Shown here piece after piece: positions 59,906 to 64,000 of a stretch of 64,000 nucleotides of DNA. Each line of letters opens with the position of its first letter. Within the stretch, counting starts at the first letter, position 1. The translations under genes and the position numbers were made by a program. Source of the DNA: Demequina aestuarii (GTDB lineage Bacteria; Actinomycetota; Actinomycetes; Actinomycetales; Demequinaceae). The stretch spans positions 1,879,467 to 1,943,466 of the forward strand of contig NZ_BBRD01000001.1 in assembly GCF_000975095.1 (NCBI RefSeq). The letters are read 5' to 3'. The notes beneath the pieces are model-generated. The model made no database searches. It was not told where the DNA came from and saw nothing but the letters and a program-made list of their open reading frames with translations.

Positions 59906-61366
59906 CTACTCCGGAATCCAGGTCCAGCCGGGCTTGACCTTGGCCTTGTAGATGAACAGCGTGTGCAGCAGCCGCTTCACCCAGTGTCCGGCGAGACCGA
60001 TCTCTCCGAACGTCTCCTTGAGGTTGCGCCCCGTCTCGGGATATCTCTCCCAGTCGGGCACCACGGGGCTCATGGTCATCGCGGCCGCCGTGCCGGAGCG
60101 CATCCCGGTGCCCGCCGATGCCACACAGGCGGCGGCCATCTCCGCCATCGAGGCCGAGTGCGTGGGGGCCGGGGCGCCCTTGAGGATCATGTCCGCGATC
60201 GAGAACGCGACGACCTTGCCGATGGTCCCCGACGGCATGCCGGTGCGGGGCGGACTCGGAGCGACGGCCAGTCCCTCCGGTGTGGCACGCGGCCTCGAGA
60301 TCTGGTGGGGCGGAGCGAACGCGATGCCCACCGCGAAGCAGTTCGGGTACGTGGGGTTCTGGTACGTGCGGGGCCAGTCCTTCGCGCTCCACTCCTCGAA
60401 GGGCCGCTTCTCGTAGTCGGCGTCGACCTTCATGAACCCGGACGGCGCGAACACCGCGTCGGTGATGTCCTCGCCCGCCCGGTCGTACGCCTTCCAGTCG
60501 GCGCCCTTGAAGGGCGGGAGCAGCATCGCGAAGTCGTACGGCAGGTCGTTGTGCGAGCCGTCGAGCTGGTCGTAGTGGATGACGCCCGGGTCGATGCTCG
60601 TGACAGCGGCGCCCGTGATGGCCGTGACGCCGCGCTCGCGGTACAGCGACTCGGTCCACAGCTGGCTCGTGGTCCGGAAGCCGTTCTGCTCGAACTGCAT
60701 CCCTCCCACGCCGAAGTCGCCCAGCTCGTTCTCGTTGGTCAGGTACACGAGTTCGACACGGTCGCGCACACCGGCCTCGCGCAGCTCATGCTCGACGTTG
60801 AAGGTGTACTCGAACGCCGCACCCTCGCAGGTGCACGTGCCGTGTCCGACGCCGATGACCACACGCTTGTCCTCGCCGTTCCTGCACGCGGAGATGACCT
60901 CCTGCAGCCTGGCCTGCGCGTCCTCGGCGTGGGCAGGGGTGCACACCGACACGGTGTTGCCCTCGTCCGGGCCCAGACCCGGCGTGGCGCCGAAGTTGAG
61001 CTTGGGGCCCGTGGCGTTGACGAGGTAGTCGTAGCGAAGCCTGTCAGTCTGCCCCGCCTTCTCGGCGGAGGTGAACTCGACCTCGACGGCGGGACGGTCG
61101 TCGTCCGCGTCGCCCTCGGGCCAGAGCGCGAAGGCCTTCGCCTGGACGAAGGTGATGCCGTGCTTGGCGTAGATGGGGGCCAAGGGGAAGACCACGTCGT
61201 CCGCTGTCATCCGGCCCACGCCCACCCAGATGTTGGAGGGGATCCAGTTGTACTTCGCGTTCGGGGAGACGACCACGACCTCGTGGGCCTTGCCGAGACG
61301 CTTCTTCAGGTAGAGGGCTGCGGTGTGACCCGAGACTCCCGCACCGAGAACCACGACACGAGCCAT
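59906..61366 (-). CDS. Sulfide:quinone oxidoreductase-like flavoprotein
   Basis: 486 residues. The dinucleotide-binding motif GAGVSGHTAA at 8-17 is followed by VVSPNAKYNWIPSNIWVGVGRM, matching the SQR/NDH-2 family. Cys residues lie at SVCTPAHA and GHGTCTCEGAAF, and the third FAD segment reads YPNCFAVGIAFAPPHQ. The C-terminal ~60 residues (AGHWVKRLLHTLFIYKAKVKPGW) look membrane-associating. It could oxidise sulfide to polysulfide with quinone as acceptor. Assignment to SQR rather than another flavoprotein is by motif. AAGGTGATCGAGC precedes the ATG. Confidence 0.75.
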   Translation of the reverse strand: MARVVVLGAGVSGHTAALYLKKRLGKAHEVVVVSPNAKYNWIPSNIWVGVGRMTADDVVFPLAPIYAKHGITFVQAKAFALWPEGDADDDRPAVEVEFTSAEKAGQTDRLRYDYLVNATGPKLNFGATPGLGPDEGNTVSVCTPAHAEDAQARLQEVISACRNGEDKRVVIGVGHGTCTCEGAAFEYTFNVEHELREAGVRDRVELVYLTNENELGDFGVGGMQFEQNGFRTTSQLWTESLYRERGVTAITGAAVTSIDPGVIHYDQLDGSHNDLPYDFAMLLPPFKGADWKAYDRAGEDITDAVFAPSGFMKVDADYEKRPFEEWSAKDWPRTYQNPTYPNCFAVGIAFAPPHQISRPRATPEGLAVAPSPPRTGMPSGTIGKVVAFSIADMILKGAPAPTHSASMAEMAAACVASAGTGMRSGTAAAMTMSPVVPDWERYPETGRNLKETFGEIGLAGHWVKRLLHTLFIYKAKVKPGWTWIPE

Positions 61367-61418
61367 GCTCGATCACCTTCTTCGCTGATCACGGCGTGGA
61401 ACGCCACGACACAGCTCC

Positions 61419-61437
61419 GGTATACGCCCTTGGGCGT
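61419..61437 (-). promoter_or_regulatory. Palindrome overlapping the -10 of the SQR-like gene
   Basis: ACGCCC (61424-61429), TT, GGGCGT (61432-61437) is a perfect inverted repeat that overlaps a minus-strand -10-like TATACC (61424-61419), about 53 bases upstream of the start at 61366. Candidate operator; the regulator is unknown. Confidence 0.4.
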
Positions 61438-61492
61438 CGCGCATCGCAGGACCGAAGTCCCACCAGGGGCGCGAGAGGCCTGGCCGCGGGGT

Positions 61493-61888
61493 CTAGGCGC
61501 GGCCGTCAGTATTCGAGTCGCGTCGCTCCTTGAGCCACCACAGGGGCAGCAGCAGGGTGGCGATCGCCGTGACGAGCCACACGATGAGGGTGCCGATCAC
61601 CCACGTGGTGACGCCCGTGATCTCCAGACCGTCGCCCACCAAGGTGGCGATGAGCAGTGCCACGAATGTCGACACGAGGCCCACGCCTCCCGTGAACGCG
61701 TTGGCGTACCGCATCGACATCTTGAGGATGAACGGCGAGAGGATCGACTGGGCGATCGCGAAGACCACGACGGCGGTCACAAAGCCGGACACGGTGATCT
61801 CGAAGTCCTCGAGAAGCAGGGACGCGACCCATAGCCCCAGAGCGGCAGACGCGACAAAGATCAGCACACGGATCAGGAATCGAATCAT
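61493..61888 (-). CDS. Phage-holin-superfamily-IV-like membrane protein
   Basis: 131 residues with four helices (FLIRVLIFVASAALGLWVASLL, VTAVVVFAIAQSILSPFI, VGLVSTFVALLIATLVGD, WVIGTLIVWLVTAIATLLLPL) and a short basic C-terminus, as in the 4-TMS phage-holin-superfamily-IV domain common in actinobacteria. Despite the name, a lytic role is not established. GTG at 61897 with AGGAG four bases upstream is an alternative start. The gene is downstream of the AhpD-like gene on the same strand. Confidence 0.6.
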   Translation of the reverse strand: MIRFLIRVLIFVASAALGLWVASLLLEDFEITVSGFVTAVVVFAIAQSILSPFILKMSMRYANAFTGGVGLVSTFVALLIATLVGDGLEITGVTTWVIGTLIVWLVTAIATLLLPLWWLKERRDSNTDGRA

Positions 61889-61953
61889 GATCAGCACGCT
61901 ACTCCTGAGCCGCCCCGTGCGCGCGGCGAAGGGACGACCCCATGAGCGGCCCT

Positions 61954-62370
61954 CTACTCCATCCCGCGCGTGACCCGATTCCAGGCGTTGACCAGCGCGA
62001 CGGTCTCCACCACGGCGCCGAGCTGCTTCCTCGTGAAGAACTGCCCGGCCTCGTCGCGCGCCGCGGGCTCGAGCCCGCGCGGGGGGTCGGTGAGTATCTC
62101 CGCGAACCGAAGAGCGGCGACATCGCCCTCGCTCACCAGGTCCTCCCGCATCAGCATGACGGGGCGCGCGAGCGCGGCGATCAGCTCGGGTCGCTCGCCC
62201 ATCGACGCCAGCTGCTCCGAGTGAAGCCGCACGCTGAAGGTGCAGCCGTTGATGTGCGAGCAACGGAGCCGGATCATCTCCCGCAGCCGCGGTTTGAGTT
62301 CGCTGCCCGCCGTCGCGTCGAAGCCCTCGAGGGACCTGAGGAACTCGGCACTGACCTTCGCGACACTCAC
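61954..62370 (-). CDS. Carboxymuconolactone decarboxylase/AhpD-like protein with altered CxxC
   Basis: 138 residues from GTG at 62370. The segment MIRLRCSHINGCTFSVRLHSEQL aligns with the AhpD active site, but the usual CxxC is Cys43-Thr-Phe-Ser46, with His50 retained. Cys37 is an additional candidate. ATYRFAEIL-like and FTRKQLGAVVETVALVNAWNRV segments follow the family. It may be a peroxidase-like protein that has lost its normal disulfide. TAGCGT stands seven bases upstream (minus strand) without a ribosome site. Confidence 0.75.
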   Translation of the reverse strand: MSVAKVSAEFLRSLEGFDATAGSELKPRLREMIRLRCSHINGCTFSVRLHSEQLASMGERPELIAALARPVMLMREDLVSEGDVAALRFAEILTDPPRGLEPAARDEAGQFFTRKQLGAVVETVALVNAWNRVTRGME

Positions 62371-62573
62371 GACGGCGACGCTACCAACCTGCACCGACGC
62401 CGCGCCAGCGTCCCTGGTGATCTTCCGGGGCCTCGGCTGACTGCGACCAATCCGCCACGCATCCGCGCGCGAACCTCCGTCACAGTCGCGGCGCCGTGCC
62501 CCTTCCTGAGCGGGGGTGCGGCGCGGCGATGGACCGAGAACCACTGCATCGATGCTTCGATGGGGGAGCCAAG

Positions 62574-63239
62574 ATGAACGCCGCCGTCCGCCCCGAACGG
62601 AGGTCGCCCATGGAGCGACGCCACCTGCACGCCGTCAGCGACGACGTGCCGCGAGTGTCGCGCCACGAACCGGACGCCACCGCTGCTCAGAGCCTGGACG
62701 ACCTGCTCGCGGCCTCGGGACGGGGATCGGCTCAGGCATTCGAAGGGGTGTACAGCGCGATGGCGACGCCGGTGTACCGGCTCGCGCTGCGGATCGTGCG
62801 GGACCCCGGCATGGCCGAGGACATCGCTCAGGAGGCGTTGGTCGAGGCGTGGCGCAAGGCTCCGGAGTTCCAGCCCGGCCGCGGCAGCGCCAAGACGTGG
62901 ATGCTCACCATCGCGCACCGGCGTGCCGTCGACCGCGTGCGCCGCGAGCAGCGCCAGCGTCAGCAGATGGAGACCGAGGCCGCCGTCGCGGAACGTGAAG
63001 CGACGCCTGCGGACCAGGACACGGTGGTGGAGGTCGACTTCCGACGCTGGCAGTCGGAGCGAGTGCGAGGAGCGCTCGACACGCTGACGGACATCCAGCG
63101 TGAGGCGATCGAACTCGCCTACTACGGGGGATGTACGCAGACAGAGGTGGCCGCACAGCTCGGGGTGCCACTCGGCACCACCAAGACCAGAATACGAGAC
63201 GGCATGAAACGGCTACGCGACGCATTGGAGGAGGGATAG
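62574..63239 (+). CDS. ECF RNA polymerase sigma factor (SigK-like)
   Basis: 221 residues from ATG at 62574 (GGGGGAG upstream). Region 2: AFEGVYSAMATPVYRLALRIVRDPGMAEDIAQEALVEAWRKAPEF. Region 4: ALDTLTDIQREAIELAYYGGCTQTEVAAQLGVPLGTTKTRIRDGMKRL. Typical group resembles SigK, which works with an RskA-type anti-sigma. The gene ends two bases before the anti-sigma gene, so expression is coupled. It probably activates an envelope or oxidative-stress regulon. Confidence 0.9.
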   Translation: MNAAVRPERRSPMERRHLHAVSDDVPRVSRHEPDATAAQSLDDLLAASGRGSAQAFEGVYSAMATPVYRLALRIVRDPGMAEDIAQEALVEAWRKAPEFQPGRGSAKTWMLTIAHRRAVDRVRREQRQRQQMETEAAVAEREATPADQDTVVEVDFRRWQSERVRGALDTLTDIQREAIELAYYGGCTQTEVAAQLGVPLGTTKTRIRDGMKRLRDALEEG

Positions 63240-63241
63240 CC

Positions 63242-63985
63242 ATGGATCTGCACGAGATGGTCGGCGCCTACGCCCTCCACGCCCTCGACGACGACGACGC
63301 GCGTCGCTTCGAGGAGCACCTCGCCCACTGCGACGAGTGCCAGGCAGAGCTGGCGAGCCTCGAGGGCGCTCTCGACGCTCTCGCCGAGCCCGGCGACGAC
63401 GAGTCGGCGGTCGCTCCCGTGAGCCTGCACGCCTCGGTGTTCGACGAGATCGCGCACACCACGCAAGTGTCAGCACCCGAGCCTACGACCGCACCCGACT
63501 CCCCCGCTGAGCCCGCGTCGCTCGACGCGGCCCGCGCATCGGCCGCGCGCCGTCCGCGCCGCCTCGGCCCGCGCCTGCTGGTCGCCGCCGCTGGCCTGCT
63601 GGCTGTCGTGGCCGTCGGCGTCGGGTTCTTCGCCAGCGGTGCCGACGAGCGTGCGCTCGCGGACGAGGCCGAGCGCGTCCGTACGGCCGACGACTCGATC
63701 GAGTATGCCCTCGGCCTGGGTGCCGCGACCCTGCATGTGTCCCAGGCAGAGGGGGGCGTCGCGCTGATCGGCGACACCCCCGACCTCCCCGACGGCGAGA
63801 CCTACCAGGTGTGGGTGGTCCCGGCGGATGGCTCGGCTCCCGTGCCCGGTCCGGTGCTCGGAGACGGCGAGCTCGCGCTGGCGTGGATCACGGAGCTGGA
63901 CGGCGCGGCCGCGGTGGCCATCAGCGTCGAACCGGAAGGCGGATCGGAGACCCCCACGGAGGTCGTCACAGCCGTCGAGCTCTAG
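63242..63985 (+). CDS. RskA-like membrane anti-sigma factor
   Basis: 247 residues from ATG at 63242 (GGAGGG upstream). The N-terminal zinc anti-sigma motif is His26-x3-Cys30-x2-Cys33 (HLAHCDEC). A single transmembrane helix lies at LLVAAAGLLAVVAVGVGFFAS (about 116-136), and an extracytoplasmic RskA domain (LPDGETYQVWVVPADGSAPVPG) follows. It binds and inactivates the adjacent sigma factor until a signal triggers its release. Confidence 0.88.
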   Translation: MDLHEMVGAYALHALDDDDARRFEEHLAHCDECQAELASLEGALDALAEPGDDESAVAPVSLHASVFDEIAHTTQVSAPEPTTAPDSPAEPASLDAARASAARRPRRLGPRLLVAAAGLLAVVAVGVGFFASGADERALADEAERVRTADDSIEYALGLGAATLHVSQAEGGVALIGDTPDLPDGETYQVWVVPADGSAPVPGPVLGDGELALAWITELDGAAAVAISVEPEGGSETPTEVVTAVEL

Positions 63986-64000
63986 CCCCACGCCCCCCAT

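Larger units (their letters stand above)
1790..63544. repeat. Dispersed 9-mer GCATCGGCC / GGCCGATGC
   Basis: Counted by eye, about 33 copies in the window on both strands, for example plus at 1790, 8690, 9476, 12681, 20027, 20126, 21907, 21941, 23135, 38328, 50029, 51948, 56998 and 63536, and reverse at 5922, 9415, 10186, 16497, 30068, 46971, 52895 and 59273. Assuming about 71% GC, a random 9-mer with this composition should occur about twice on both strands. Copies occur in genes of both strands and in intergenic DNA. Confidence 0.6.

Noticed and set aside
1..64000. CRISPR array, transposase, integrase or tRNA genes
   Set aside because: No spaced direct repeats, no transposase-like proteins and no tRNA-like cloverleaf sequences were noticed. 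The dispersed 9-mer is irregularly spaced and lies mostly in genes.

Overview
The window is high-GC DNA from an actinobacterium. The evidence is the strong GC bias at third codon positions, frequent GTG/TTG starts, many four-base ATGA/GTGA gene overlaps, an HmuTUV/HtaA heme-uptake system, a RskA-like anti-sigma factor and many leaderless-looking starts. The gene content would fit a saprophytic member of the Micrococcales, but no marker gene fixes the genus. No rRNA, tRNA, CRISPR, transposase or phage genes were recognised.

Layout. 1-16.6 kb is mixed chromosomal content: a cut-off SDR, a NYN-LOTUS RNase-like protein, an Old Yellow Enzyme, two unknown membrane proteins with lower GC, several secreted lipoproteins (esterase, GH114-like), a DNA glycosylase, a 5'-nucleotidase, an MscS channel, an SDR, an ABC-2 exporter with its TetR regulator and a perfect 27-bp operator, and a GH32 fructan/sucrose hydrolase. 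16.6-25.8 kb holds a three-gene secreted-protein operon, a serine hydrolase/kinase/small membrane protein operon, an MFS exporter, a LacI regulator and small proteins.

25.9-45.3 kb is a sugar-catabolism region. Cluster 1 (minus strand, 32.4 to 25.9 kb) encodes an ABC sugar importer followed by a class II aldolase, an ADP-dependent phosphofructokinase/glucokinase-family kinase and a mannose-6-phosphate isomerase. Together these resemble a small glycolytic branch built into a sugar operon. A DeoR and a LacI regulator are divergent from it. Cluster 2 comprises an FGGY kinase, a fucose-isomerase-like protein and a DeoR on the plus strand. Converging on it from the minus strand are a second ABC importer, a second FGGY kinase, a FucA-like aldolase and an FBA-like aldolase. 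A LacI-type operator occurs in both cluster 2 promoters. Decayed gene fragments lie at 45.4-46.0 kb: a PfkB-like kinase remnant and a copy of the 3' end of the cluster 1 DeoR gene.

46.0-56.1 kb carries arginine deiminase and then a heme-iron locus: heme oxygenase, HmuT, HmuU and HmuV in one tightly coupled operon, converging on a 1637-residue surface protein with six HtaA-type modules. 56.3-64 kb has a membrane alpha/beta hydrolase, a KefB-type antiporter, a sulfide:quinone-reductase-like flavoprotein with a 47-residue partner, a holin-like membrane protein, an AhpD-like protein, and an ECF sigma factor with its anti-sigma factor.

Two window-wide signals stand out. The 9-mer GCATCGGCC (either strand) was counted about 33 times by eye, where about two would be expected by base composition. 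Many genes also have a -10-like hexamer 6-7 bases before the start codon and no ribosome binding site, which suggests leaderless transcripts.
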